Positions 1 through 9,156 of a stretch of 64,000 nt of DNA are shown in pieces (position 1 is the first letter of the stretch; each line of letters starts with the position of its first letter). The stretch comes from a bacterium (GTDB lineage: Bacteria; Krumholzibacteriota; Krumholzibacteriia; LZORAL124-64-63). The DNA lies in contig JADJQR010000001.1 in assembly GCA_016712675.1 (NCBI GenBank), forward strand, positions 1,240,001-1,304,000, given 5' to 3'. Below the pieces are notes generated by a model that had not been told where the DNA came from, did no database searches, and worked only from the letters and a program-made list of their open reading frames with translations. The position numbers were made by a program, and so were the translations under genes.

Positions 1-51
1 GTGGCGCAGTCCGACGACATCACGCTGGTGGTCATCCGCCGCCAGGAGTAG
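1..51 (+). CDS. C-terminal end of a PP2C/SpoIIE-type serine phosphatase (partial)
   Basis: The first 16 codons of the window, ending at TAG, read QSDDITLVVIRRQE at the C-terminus. The string DDITLVVIR is the typical last beta-strand of SpoIIE/RsbU-type PP2C phosphatases, where the Asp residues take part in metal binding. Most of the gene lies upstream of the window, so the sensory or regulatory domains cannot be seen. Such phosphatases usually act in anti-sigma-factor or partner-switching pathways. The call rests only on this short tail. Confidence 0.55.
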   Translation: MAQSDDITLVVIRRQE

Positions 52-156
52 CCGACCCGGGCGCAGACCCCTCGATTGCGGGTGGCCCGGCGGCGCGCGA
101 TGGCGTATCGTGGGTCACCCCTGCAACTGTCGTCCGGTCACCGTCGGGAGTCGGTC

Positions 157-1632
157 ATGCCGCAGTGGATCCAGGAGTTCTACCCCGTCCTCATCCTGCT
201 GGCCGTCGTGGGCTTCGTGTTCTGGCGGCTGCCGTCGGTTGATGTCGGCCACGACAAGCGCTACCTGCGGCGCCGCGTGTTGAACTGGCTGCCGCTCGGC
301 CTGACCTACGCCTTCCTCTACATGGGCCGCTACAACCTGAAGGTCAGCCAGTACGCCTTCGAGGAGATGGCCAGCCCCGGCGGCGGCCCGCTGATGGGCA
401 ACGAGGGCTTCAGCCTGATCTTCATGGTGGGGACGATCATCTACGGCATCTCGTTCATCATCAACGGTCCGCTGACCGACCGGCTGGGCGGCCGGATCGC
501 GATGCTGATCGGCACGGCCGGCGCCACGGCCGTCAACCTGTTGATGGGCCTGGCAGCGCTGTCGCTTGTCGAACACGGGCCGCTGGCCGAAACGCTGGCA
601 CGACACTTCCTGCCCATCTTCTCGGTGCTCTACGCCGCCAACATGTACTTCCAGAGCTTCGGCGCTGTGGCCATCGTCAAGGTGAACGCGCCGTGGTTCC
701 ACGTGCGCGAGCGCGGGGTCTTCGGCGCCATCTTCGGCATCCTCATCTCGCTGGGCGTCTACTTCGCCTTCGACATCGGCGACATGATCCTGGACGGCAT
801 GGGACTGTCCTGGGTGTTCCTGATGCCGGCGCTGCTGCTGGGCATCTTCTGGTTCATCGACTGGCTGGTGGTTCGCGACTCGCCGGCGCAGGCCGGGCTG
901 GTCGACTTCAACACGGGCGACGCGACCAGTGGCGACGAAGGTCCCCGCATGGGCGCCGTTGCCGTATTCAAGAAGATGCTGACCAATCCCATCATCGTGA
1001 CCATCTCGGTCGTCGAGTTCTGCAGCGGCTTCCTGCGCCAGTCGATCATGCAGTGGTACGGCTCGTTCGCCAAGCAGACGGACGCCACGCTGGGGCTGCG
1101 GTCCAGCTTCGTCAACGAGAACTGGGGCCTGCTGCTGTGCATCGCCGGCATCATGGGCGGGGTCGTGGCGGGCTTCATCAGCGACCACGTCTTCCAGTCC
1201 CGTCGCGGGCCCGTGGCCGGCTTCCTCTACGCCATGATGCTGGCCGGCGCGATCCTGCTGACCTTCACCTACACGACGCCGATCGTCGGCTGGCTGGTGG
1301 TCGTCATGTCGATGGCGGTCATCGGCGTGCACGGCATGCTCTCGGGTACGGCCAGCATGGACTTCGGCGGGGCCAAGAACGCGGGCATCGCGGTGGGCAT
1401 CATCGACGGCTTCGTCTATCTTGGCACCGGCACCATGTCGCTGCTCTACACGTGGATCCTGCCCAAGGTCGAGCTGGGCGCCGACGGCAAACTGGCCGGG
1501 CCGGCCACGGATCCGGCGAACTGGCTGGCCTGGCCGATCTCGATGATCCCGGTCGCCGCGATCGGCCTGTTCCTGGCCCTGAGGCTGTGGAACGCCAAGC
1601 CGAAGCCGAAGGCGGGCGCCACGGGCCACTGA
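157..1632 (+). CDS. MFS transporter, OPA (organophosphate:phosphate antiporter)-like
   Basis: This is a 491-residue polytopic membrane protein with about 12 hydrophobic segments. After the first helix comes a GRYNLKVSQ motif resembling the start of UhpC/GlpT-type OPA antiporters, and the conserved loop NGPLTDRLGGR follows helix 2. ATG 157 is preferred over an upstream in-frame codon at 76 because GGGAG sits 6 nt upstream and the N-terminus then runs straight into a membrane helix. The substrate is not evident from sequence; family members carry sugar phosphates or glycerol-3-phosphate, or act as sensors. A TonB-dependent receptor gene begins 26 nt downstream, so the two are probably co-transcribed, perhaps as outer- and inner-membrane steps for one nutrient (inference). 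Confidence 0.8.
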   Translation: MPQWIQEFYPVLILLAVVGFVFWRLPSVDVGHDKRYLRRRVLNWLPLGLTYAFLYMGRYNLKVSQYAFEEMASPGGGPLMGNEGFSLIFMVGTIIYGISFIINGPLTDRLGGRIAMLIGTAGATAVNLLMGLAALSLVEHGPLAETLARHFLPIFSVLYAANMYFQSFGAVAIVKVNAPWFHVRERGVFGAIFGILISLGVYFAFDIGDMILDGMGLSWVFLMPALLLGIFWFIDWLVVRDSPAQAGLVDFNTGDATSGDEGPRMGAVAVFKKMLTNPIIVTISVVEFCSGFLRQSIMQWYGSFAKQTDATLGLRSSFVNENWGLLLCIAGIMGGVVAGFISDHVFQSRRGPVAGFLYAMMLAGAILLTFTYTTPIVGWLVVVMSMAVIGVHGMLSGTASMDFGGAKNAGIAVGIIDGFVYLGTGTMSLLYTWILPKVELGADGKLAGPATDPANWLAWPISMIPVAAIGLFLALRLWNAKPKPKAGATGH

Positions 1633-1658
1633 GCGCGACCAGCACGGAGGAGTACCGG

Positions 1659-3593
1659 TTGGCGAAGTTCCCGATCCTGACGACGGCCGCGACCATCGCG
1701 GCCGTCGTGCTTGGCGGTCCGCCGTGCGTGCGCGCACAGGTGTCGCCGCCGGCCCCGTTCCTCGTCGTCGACGGCGACACCCTGTGGGTGGCCGAGCCCC
1801 TGGAGATCGTCGGCTCGCGCGTGCCGGCGGCGCTGCCCTGCATCGTCAGGCCCGTGCGCGTGCTGGACGGGACCGAGCTGGGGCGCGCACCGGCTCGCTC
1901 GGTGGCCGAGGCGCTGCAGTCGGTGCCCGGCGTGATCGTCGGCCAGCGGCAGCAGCACGGGGTGCAGGGCGACCTGACGGTGCGCGGTTCGACCTTCGAT
2001 CAGGTGCTGGTGCTGATCGACGGCTTCGCCGCCGGCGACCCGCAGACGGGCCACCACCTGCTGGACCTGCCGTTGGCACTGGCGGATGTCGAGCGGCTGG
2101 AGGTGCTGCCGGGCCACGGCTCGGCGCTGTACGGGGCGGGGGCCTTCGGCGGCACGCTGAACGTCGTCACGCGCGCGCCGGCGTCGCGGACCGGGGGCGA
2201 GGCGGCCGTGAGCGCCGGCGGCGACGGCACCTGGTCGGTGCGAGCCGCGACCGACCTGGCCCCGGACGGGGCCGACGGACGGCGGGCGCGCATCTCGCTG
2301 GAGCGCTTCCGCACCGACGGCCACGACGAGATCGCTCCCGACGGCACGCGCGCGCCGGCCGGGGCGGACGCGCGCGCCACGACGGCCACGTGGCGCGAAG
2401 CCGACCGCTGGGGAGCGTGGGAAGTCGAATCGTCCGCGGGCTTCGCCGACCGCGCCTTTGGCGCGCGCGATTTCTACGCGCCGTTCCCCTCCTTCGAGGC
2501 GACCCGCGCGTTCTTCGGCTGGACCCGCGCACGTGGGCGCGCCACGCCCTGGCTCACGCTGGAGCCGCGGCTGTCCGTGCGCACCCACCGCGACCGCTTC
2601 TGGCTTCGGCGCGACGACCGCGCTTCCTACGAGAACGACCACCTCACGCGACGCTTCGCGGCCGAGCTGCGCGGGCTGGCGGAGCTGGGCTGCCTGCACA
2701 GCCTGGCCGTCGGCGTGGAAGCGGGCTACGAGGACATCGATAGCCGCGGCGTGCGCGGCGGGTTGCCGGCGGCCGCGCTCGGCTACCACGTGCGGCGGCA
2801 GGCGGCGTTCAGTGCCGAGGTCGATCGCCATGGTGAGCGCCTGCGCTGGCAGGTCGGTCTGCGGCTGGACGGCCGCGAGGGAAGGCCGGCGCGAGGTTCG
2901 GGCAGCGCCGCCGCATCGTGGACAACCGTCGGCGGCCTCGTGGCGCGGGCCAGCGCCGGGACGGCGTTCCGCGTGCCGACCTTCACCGATCTCTACTACG
3001 CGGATCCGGCCAATCTCGGCAACCCCGACCTGCGCCCCGAGCGCGGCTGGTCGTGGGAGGTGGGACTCGGGCGCGATGGTGAGCGCTGGTGGGCCGGAGC
3101 CGCCTGGTTCGAACGGCGCGAGCGCGACCGGATCGAATGGGCGCGCCCGCTGGGCGACATGGTCTGGCGCGTGCTGAACGTGGCCGAGGCGACCGTGCGC
3201 GGGGCCGAGGCCCAGACCGGCTGGCGGCATCGGCGCGGCCACACCGCGTCCCTGGCCTGGACCTGGCTGGAAACCGAATCGGCGCTGCTGACCGGTTACG
3301 AAGGCAAGTACGCGCTGCTGGCGCCGCGCCGCGTGCTGGCCGCGCAAGGGCGGGTCGTGCTCGGGCGGGGCCTGGAAGCCGGGGCGGCGTTGCGGTATCT
3401 GGCCCACACCGGCGGTCCGGATCCCTTCCGGCACCAGGCGACGCTGGACCTGCGCGCGGACTGGGAGACACGGGACGGCCGCTGGTTCGCGGGCGCACTG
3501 CTGACCAACGCGCTGGACCGCGTGCGGGAGGAAGTGCCCGGCGTGTCGCTGCCGGGCCGGCTGCTGACAACCACGCTCGGGCGGCGCTTCTGA
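1659..3593 (+). CDS. TonB-dependent outer-membrane receptor
   Basis: The product is 644 aa. The TTG start at 1659 is chosen because a strong ACGGAGGAG lies just upstream and the product then opens with a signal peptide ending near VRAQ. A plug domain follows (about residues 70-180), with VAEALQSVPGV, VRGSTFDQVLVLIDG and GSALYGAGAFGGTLNVVT, which are classic plug landmarks. The rest is a TonB-type beta-barrel with the conserved FRVPTFTDLYY/NPDLRPERG region, ending in an aromatic-terminated strand (RRF). The length fits the BtuB/CirA/FepA-like class. It imports an unknown ligand using TonB energy. It follows the OPA-like MFS gene by 26 nt. No cobalamin or other riboswitch is seen upstream. Confidence 0.9.
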   Translation: MAKFPILTTAATIAAVVLGGPPCVRAQVSPPAPFLVVDGDTLWVAEPLEIVGSRVPAALPCIVRPVRVLDGTELGRAPARSVAEALQSVPGVIVGQRQQHGVQGDLTVRGSTFDQVLVLIDGFAAGDPQTGHHLLDLPLALADVERLEVLPGHGSALYGAGAFGGTLNVVTRAPASRTGGEAAVSAGGDGTWSVRAATDLAPDGADGRRARISLERFRTDGHDEIAPDGTRAPAGADARATTATWREADRWGAWEVESSAGFADRAFGARDFYAPFPSFEATRAFFGWTRARGRATPWLTLEPRLSVRTHRDRFWLRRDDRASYENDHLTRRFAAELRGLAELGCLHSLAVGVEAGYEDIDSRGVRGGLPAAALGYHVRRQAAFSAEVDRHGERLRWQVGLRLDGREGRPARGSGSAAASWTTVGGLVARASAGTAFRVPTFTDLYYADPANLGNPDLRPERGWSWEVGLGRDGERWWAGAAWFERRERDRIEWARPLGDMVWRVLNVAEATVRGAEAQTGWRHRRGHTASLAWTWLETESALLTGYEGKYALLAPRRVLAAQGRVVLGRGLEAGAALRYLAHTGGPDPFRHQATLDLRADWETRDGRWFAGALLTNALDRVREEVPGVSLPGRLLTTTLGRRF

Positions 3594-3741
3594 GCCCTGG
3601 TGCCAGCTCGGCCCCGGAACGCGCCGCGGATTGCGATCGGGGCGGCGGCGGCGCCGCCCTGTCCCTATCATGGCGGACACCCGCCGGCCACCGGCCGGCT
3701 TCGTTCTTGCCGCCAACCGACGATCATGCCCGGGGAGCCCG

Positions 3742-6033
3742 ATGGATCGCTGGCAACCGACGCCCGCTGAACTGCTCGACGCGATGGCCGGGGCTCCCGA
3801 CGGCATGTGCGTGACGGACCTGTCCGGCCGCATCTTGTACGTCAACCACGCCTTCGCCCTGCTCTGCAGCGTTGAAGGTCCCGAGCTGAGCGGTCGACTG
3901 CTGTCGGCGCTCCTGGCGGCCGGTCCCGAGCCCGGACTCGACGACGTGCTGCGCCGTGTCCCGGCCGAGGGCTCGGCGGCGTTCGAGGCGAGCCTGATCG
4001 ACCGCGAGGGCCGCGCCCGGCGCGTCGGCGTCACGGCCCGCCTGTGCGGCCGCGGCGCCCGGAGCGTCATCATCCACCTCATGCGTGACATCACGCGCGA
4101 GAAGCGGGCCGAAGAGGACCTGCGCGAGTCGCGCCAGCTGCTGCAGTCGGTGGTGACGCAGTCGCCGACGGCGATCATCGGCTGGGACACGCGCTTCCGG
4201 GTCACGGAGTGGAACCACGCGGCGGCGCGCATGTTCGGCTGGGAGAAGCATGAAGCCCTGGGCCGCCACGCGCGCTTCATCGTGCCGGCGGACGGGCGTG
4301 ACCAGGTCGAGGCCGTCTGGCGCGCGCTGATGGGCGCCGGCGGCGGCCGGCGCTCGACCAACGACAACCAACGGCGGGACGGCCGCGCGATCCGCTGCGA
4401 GTGGTACAACGTGCCGCTCTACGACGACGCCGGCCGCGTGACCGGCGTCATGTCGCTGGTCGAGGACGTCACCGAAAAGCAGCGCCTGCAGCAGGACCGC
4501 GAGATCCTCACGCGCGCCATCGACCAGTCCGACGACGCCTTCGTGATGACCGATCGCCAGGGCACGATCCTCTACGTCAACCAGGCCTTCGAGCGCATGA
4601 CGGGTTACGCCCTGCGCGATGTGATCGGGCGCAACCCGCGCCTGATGCAGAGCGGCCTGCACGACAGCGCCTTCTACCGGGAGATGTGGACGACCATCCT
4701 GGCGGGACGGCCCTGGCGCGGCGACCTGGTCAACCGGCGCAAGGACGGGACGCTGTACACGGAGAACATGACCATCACGGCCGTGTTCGACGCCGGTGGG
4801 AACATCACCAACTTCGTGGCGGCCAAGCGCGACGTGACGCGGCTGCGTGAACTGGACGAGCGCTCGCGGCAGAGCCAGAAGATGGAGGCGATCGGTCGCC
4901 TGGCCGGCGGCATCGCCCACGACTTCAACAACATGCTCAACGTCATCATCGGCTACGCGGAGATGGCCGCCGAGGCCCTGCCGGAGGATCACCCCGTCAC
5001 GGCGGACATCCGCGAGATCGAGCGCGCCGCACAACGCTCGGCCGACCTGACCAGGCAGTTGCTGACCTTCTCCCGCAAGCAGGTGATCGAACCGCGGCCG
5101 GTCTGCCTGAACGAGAGCGTGGCCGACCTGGCCAAGACCCTGGGCCGTCTGATCGGCGAGCACATCGCGCTGGAGTTCCACCCCGAACCGGGCCTCTGGC
5201 GGGCGATGATCGATCCGGCGCAGGTCGACCAGATCCTGGCCAACCTTGCCGCGAATGCGCGTGACGCCATGCCGCGCGGCGGACACCTGGTCATCCGCAC
5301 GGGCAACCTGACCGCCGACGAGACCTTCTGCGAGGAGCACCTTGGCCTGGAGCCGGGCGATTACGTCCTGCTCAGCGTCAGCGATGACGGCCTGGGCATG
5401 GACGAGCAGACCAGCCGCCACATCTTCGAGCCGTTCTACACGACGAAGATCGCCGGTAAGGGCACGGGTCTTGGGCTGGCCACGGTCAAGGGCATCGTCG
5501 ACCAGAACGGCGGCCACATCGACCTCGAGAGCGCGCCAGGACGCGGCTCGGTCTTCCGCATCCTCCTGCCCCGGACCGAGCAGGCGGTAGCGCCGCCGGA
5601 CACGGGCGAGGAACTGCCGGCCTTGGCCCGTGGCGGCACGGTACTGCTGGTCGAGGACGACGACCGCCTGCGCGAATTGACCGGTGCCATCCTGGCCAAG
5701 CTGGGATTCACTGTGCTGTCGGCGGCCACGCCGTTGGCGGCACTCCAGGTCTACCAGAAGAACCCGGGTGTCTTCCGGCTGCTGGTCACGGACATCGTGA
5801 TGCCGGGGATGAACGGCCGCGAGCTGCACGAATGCCTGGACGAGATCCGGCCCGGCCTGCGGGCCGTCTTCATGTCCGGCTATGCCGAGCAGGGCATCAT
5901 CGACCCGGGGCAGTTGCGGCCGGGTCTGGCTTTCCTGCCCAAGCCCTTCCACCGGGCCGATCTCGAACGTGCCGTGAAACTGGCCCTGGGCGCCGTCGTT
6001 GCCGGGCCGCCGGAAGTGGCCGCCGGCGACTGA
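3742..6033 (+). CDS. Multi-PAS hybrid sensor histidine kinase with C-terminal receiver
   Basis: This is a 763-aa cytoplasmic-type sensor with no clear membrane segments. Three PAS domains come first (about residues 5-125, 130-250 and 255-375; e.g. VTDLSGRILYVNHAF and MTDRQGTILYVNQAF). A HisKA domain follows with the phospho-accepting His in GGIAHDFNN (His393), then a HATPase domain with N-box, GLGMD and GTGLGL motifs. The C-terminus is a CheY-like receiver whose phospho-acceptor is Asp684 in VTDIVMPGMNG. ATG 3742 is preferred over an upstream in-frame codon because GGGGAG lies just before it. It likely acts in a His-Asp relay, but no cognate response regulator is adjacent. The PAS ligand is unknown. 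Confidence 0.92.
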   Translation: MDRWQPTPAELLDAMAGAPDGMCVTDLSGRILYVNHAFALLCSVEGPELSGRLLSALLAAGPEPGLDDVLRRVPAEGSAAFEASLIDREGRARRVGVTARLCGRGARSVIIHLMRDITREKRAEEDLRESRQLLQSVVTQSPTAIIGWDTRFRVTEWNHAAARMFGWEKHEALGRHARFIVPADGRDQVEAVWRALMGAGGGRRSTNDNQRRDGRAIRCEWYNVPLYDDAGRVTGVMSLVEDVTEKQRLQQDREILTRAIDQSDDAFVMTDRQGTILYVNQAFERMTGYALRDVIGRNPRLMQSGLHDSAFYREMWTTILAGRPWRGDLVNRRKDGTLYTENMTITAVFDAGGNITNFVAAKRDVTRLRELDERSRQSQKMEAIGRLAGGIAHDFNNMLNVIIGYAEMAAEALPEDHPVTADIREIERAAQRSADLTRQLLTFSRKQVIEPRPVCLNESVADLAKTLGRLIGEHIALEFHPEPGLWRAMIDPAQVDQILANLAANARDAMPRGGHLVIRTGNLTADETFCEEHLGLEPGDYVLLSVSDDGLGMDEQTSRHIFEPFYTTKIAGKGTGLGLATVKGIVDQNGGHIDLESAPGRGSVFRILLPRTEQAVAPPDTGEELPALARGGTVLLVEDDDRLRELTGAILAKLGFTVLSAATPLAALQVYQKNPGVFRLLVTDIVMPGMNGRELHECLDEIRPGLRAVFMSGYAEQGIIDPGQLRPGLAFLPKPFHRADLERAVKLALGAVVAGPPEVAAGD

Positions 6034-6082
6034 CGCGGGCCGGGCTCCGCGGAGAGGCACCGGGCATTGGGCCCGCGGACGC

Positions 6083-7501
6083 TCAGCCGAAGATCCGCGC
6101 GTGCTGCCACCGGCCCGAGGCGAAGCGGCGCCACAGGAACAGCCCCTGCAGCAGGTAGCAGACGCTCGCGCCCAGCCACGCCACGACCACGTCGCCCTGC
6201 CGCGACACGACCAGAAACCAGGTCAGCGGGATGAACATCCCCCACATGAGGATGACGGTGACGATCATCGCGTAGCGCGTGTCGCCGGCGCCCTGGAGGA
6301 TGCCGCTGCTGAGCATGCGCACGCCGTCGAAGTACTGGAACACCGCCGCGGCCAGGACCAGAGCCGGCCCCAGCGCCAGCACCGTCGGGTCGTCGCTGAA
6401 GACGCCGAAGACGTGTTCGCGCAGCGCGACCATGGCCACGCCCAAGCCCAGCGAGTAGTACGTCCCCAGCTTGTACACCTGCCGTCCGTAGTGCGCCGCG
6501 CGTGCGGGGCTCCCGGCGCCCAGGGCGTTGCCGACCAGCACGCCGGCGGCCATGGTCAGCCCCCACAGCGGCATGAAGGAGAACGACAACAGCTGGATCG
6601 TGATCTGGCTGGCGGCCAGTTGCACCGCGCCGGCGGTGCCGATGAACACCGAGAACATCACGAAGCCGCCCATGTCGACGAAGTTCTCGCCGGCGGCGGG
6701 GCTGCCGACACGCACCAGCCGGGCGAGCGCGCGCCGGTCCGGGCGCCGCGGCAGGTGGATCCGATATCGGGCGCGCAGATGCGGCGCCAGCGCGAAGCCG
6801 ACCAGGGCCAGGGCGTTGACTGCCGTGCCAATGCTGGTGGCGATGGAGGCGCCCTTGATCCCCATGGGCGGCACGGCCAGCCACGTGGCGCCGCCCAGGC
6901 CGAAGCCCTCCCAGCCGAAGATCAGCCACACGTCCAGCACCACGTTGACGACGTTGCCGGCCAGGCCGCACCACATCGGCACCCGGACGTCCCGTCGGCC
7001 GGCGAAGAAGCCGGTCACCGCGAACGAGACCTGCGTGGCCACGGCGCTCACGCTCCGCCAGCGGATGTAGGTGTAGGTCAGGTCCTGGACCTCGGCCGGG
7101 TTCCGCGTCCACGGTAGCGCCACATAGCTGTACCAGCCCGCTACCGTCAGCAGCAGGCCTGTCACCAGCGCGATGTAGAGCCCCTGCCAGGCGTAGTGGC
7201 CGACCAGGTCATCGTCGCCCGCCCCGTGGGCCTGGGCGACGAAGGTGCCGCTGATGCGGCTGAGGTTGTTGAACAGCGAGTAGCCGCACCAGGTGATCAC
7301 CCCGCCCAGCCCGGCCGCCGCCAGAGAGGCCGAATCGACGCGGCCGAGCAGAGCCGTGTCCACGGTCCACATCAGGGTCTGCGAGAGCATCGTCAGGATG
7401 TTGGGCAGCGCCAGCGCCATGATCTCGCGGCCGTCGTGGACGCGCGCCAGGGACAACGCGGTGCGGCGTCCGGCGGCGGTGGTGAGGGGCCGGTCGGTCA
7501 C
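6083..7501 (-). CDS. MATE family efflux transporter
   Basis: This 472-aa, 12-helix membrane protein shows MATE signatures: LPNILTMLSQTLMWTVDT near the N-terminus, an internal repeat beginning around GSPAAGENFVDMGGF, and the LLGRVDSASLAAAGLG stretch. It probably exports organic cations or drugs in exchange for Na+ or H+; the substrate cannot be read from sequence. The start is a GTG at 7501 with a GAGG-type ribosome site about 7 nt upstream. It converges on the hybrid kinase with a 49-bp gap and diverges from aroA. Confidence 0.9.
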   Translation of the reverse strand: MTDRPLTTAAGRRTALSLARVHDGREIMALALPNILTMLSQTLMWTVDTALLGRVDSASLAAAGLGGVITWCGYSLFNNLSRISGTFVAQAHGAGDDDLVGHYAWQGLYIALVTGLLLTVAGWYSYVALPWTRNPAEVQDLTYTYIRWRSVSAVATQVSFAVTGFFAGRRDVRVPMWCGLAGNVVNVVLDVWLIFGWEGFGLGGATWLAVPPMGIKGASIATSIGTAVNALALVGFALAPHLRARYRIHLPRRPDRRALARLVRVGSPAAGENFVDMGGFVMFSVFIGTAGAVQLAASQITIQLLSFSFMPLWGLTMAAGVLVGNALGAGSPARAAHYGRQVYKLGTYYSLGLGVAMVALREHVFGVFSDDPTVLALGPALVLAAAVFQYFDGVRMLSSGILQGAGDTRYAMIVTVILMWGMFIPLTWFLVVSRQGDVVVAWLGASVCYLLQGLFLWRRFASGRWQHARIFG

Positions 7502-7660
7502 GGAGGATCCTCGGGGCGGGGGTTGCCATCGTCGCGCTGTAATCTAAGATGGGGACCAGGCGCCTCCAAGCGGTGAAGCCGCCTTCGCGCCGGCGGGCCG
7601 ACCGGGGCGCGGCCGGGGCTGCGTCCGGAATAGCGACCGATGACAAGACCGGAGTACCAT

Positions 7661-9010
7661 ATGCACGATCTCCTCCTGCGCGCCGGTGCCCCGCTGAGCG
7701 GTGCGCTGGACGTTCCCGGCGACAAGTCGATCTCGCACCGCGCGGTCCTGCTGGCCCTGCTGGCGGACGGGCCGTGCCGCGCCACGGGCTGGCTGGACTG
7801 TGCCGACACGCGTAGCAGCCTGGCGGCCGCACTCGCGCTCGGGGCGAGCGCGGCTTTCGAACACGGCGTGCTCACCCTGACGCCGCCGCCGGCGCCCCCG
7901 CGCGACGACCTGGTCCTGGACTGTGGCAACAGCGGCACCACGGCGCGTCTGCTGCTGGGGCTCCTGGCAGCCTGGCTGAAGCCCGGCGGTCCGGCAGTGA
8001 CGCTGGACGGGGACGCCTCGCTGCGGACGCGTCCCATGGCGCGCGTGGTCGAGCCGCTCCGCCGCATGGGCGCCGACCTGTCGTGGGCCGGGAACGAGGG
8101 TCGCCTGCCGGTCACCGTGCGCGGGGCGCCCATGCGCGGCTGCACGCACGACTTGGCCGTCGCCTCGGCGCAGGTGAAGTCGGCGCTGCTTCTGGCGGGG
8201 CTGGGCGCGACGGGGATCACCACCGTGCGCGGAGCCGCCGGCTCGCGCGACCACACCGAACGGATGCTGCGCGGGATGGGGGCTTCGTCGTCGGAGCCCT
8301 GCGGCTCGCCGTCCGTGTCCGGACCGCGTCGGCTGCCGGCGTTCACGCTCGCGGTGCCGGGTGATCCCTCCTCTGCCGCCTTCTTCCAGGCCGCGGCGGC
8401 CATCATCCCCGGCTCGGATGTCACCGTGCGCGGCCAGTCGCTGAACCCCACGCGCACCGGCGCGCTGGCCGTGCTGCAGCACGCCGGAGCGCTGGTCGAC
8501 CTGGTTGTCCAGGACGCCGCGGGGGAGGTCGCGGCGGACGCCGGCGAGCCGACCGGCAGCGTGCGCGTGCGCGGGCGATCCCGCATCGCGTTTGCCATCG
8601 AGAGGCCGCAGGTCCCGGCCCTCGTGGACGAGATCCCCGTGCTGGCCGTCCTTGCCACGCAGTGTGCCGGCCGCAGCACGATCAGCGGCGCGGCGGAGCT
8701 GCGGGTGAAGGAGTCCGACCGCCTGGCGCTATTGGCGCGCAACCTGCGGCGGTTGGGCGCCGCGGTCGCGGAGCGCGATGACGGCCTTGTCATCGACGGA
8801 CCCTGCGTGCTGCGCGGCGGCACGCGCGACGAGCCGCTCGTGCTCGAGACGGCGGGCGACCACCGCATCGCGATGGCGATGGCGGTGGCCGCCCTGATCA
8901 CCGAAGGTGAAACCGCACTTGATGACGGGGCCTGCGTGGCTGTATCATTCCCAGGATTCCACGAGGTCATGGAGTGCCTGCTCGGTCCGGGTGCGCAGCG
9001 ACGGCCCTGA
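7661..9010 (+). CDS. aroA: 3-phosphoshikimate 1-carboxyvinyltransferase (EPSP synthase)
   Basis: AroA transfers enolpyruvate from PEP to shikimate-3-phosphate in the shikimate pathway (cytosol). Diagnostic motifs are PGDKSISHRA at residues 19-28 (substrate-binding Lys22), DCGNSGTTARLL, VASAQVKSALLLAGL, VDEIPVLAVLA and KESDRLA. The length of 449 aa is normal for the family. ATG 7661 has GGAG 6 nt upstream; an in-frame ATG at 7640 is an alternative that would add seven residues. tyrS follows, so aromatic precursor synthesis and tyrosine charging genes are neighbours. It is divergent from the MATE gene with about 160 bp between. Confidence 0.95.
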   Translation: MHDLLLRAGAPLSGALDVPGDKSISHRAVLLALLADGPCRATGWLDCADTRSSLAAALALGASAAFEHGVLTLTPPPAPPRDDLVLDCGNSGTTARLLLGLLAAWLKPGGPAVTLDGDASLRTRPMARVVEPLRRMGADLSWAGNEGRLPVTVRGAPMRGCTHDLAVASAQVKSALLLAGLGATGITTVRGAAGSRDHTERMLRGMGASSSEPCGSPSVSGPRRLPAFTLAVPGDPSSAAFFQAAAAIIPGSDVTVRGQSLNPTRTGALAVLQHAGALVDLVVQDAAGEVAADAGEPTGSVRVRGRSRIAFAIERPQVPALVDEIPVLAVLATQCAGRSTISGAAELRVKESDRLALLARNLRRLGAAVAERDDGLVIDGPCVLRGGTRDEPLVLETAGDHRIAMAMAVAALITEGETALDDGACVAVSFPGFHEVMECLLGPGAQRRP

Positions 9011-9156
9011 GGGCCGTCCGTTCGACGGTGGAAGGTCCGCCTCCGGGCGCGGCCTTGTCAGGACCACCAGAGGGACGGGCGGCCTCCGGGGCCGTGGTGT
9101 TCGCGGGCGCGGCGCGGAGCCTGCCGCTCCCGCCGACACAGACGGATGGTGAATAC

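Noticed and set aside
3640-3659. GC hairpin after the TonB receptor as a terminator
   Set aside because: The stem is formed by a GGC-repeat stretch and no T-tract follows; evidence too weak to list as a feature.
1446-4409. Long open frame on the minus strand antisense to the TonB receptor
   Set aside because: It is a GC-rich shadow frame: Arg/Pro/Ala-rich translation, no family motifs, and it lies opposite clearly coding genes. The same holds for 9058-11946 on the minus strand.
9011-9156. T-box or riboswitch upstream of tyrS
   Set aside because: No T-box consensus or specifier-loop arrangement was found; the region is only GC-rich with short palindromes.
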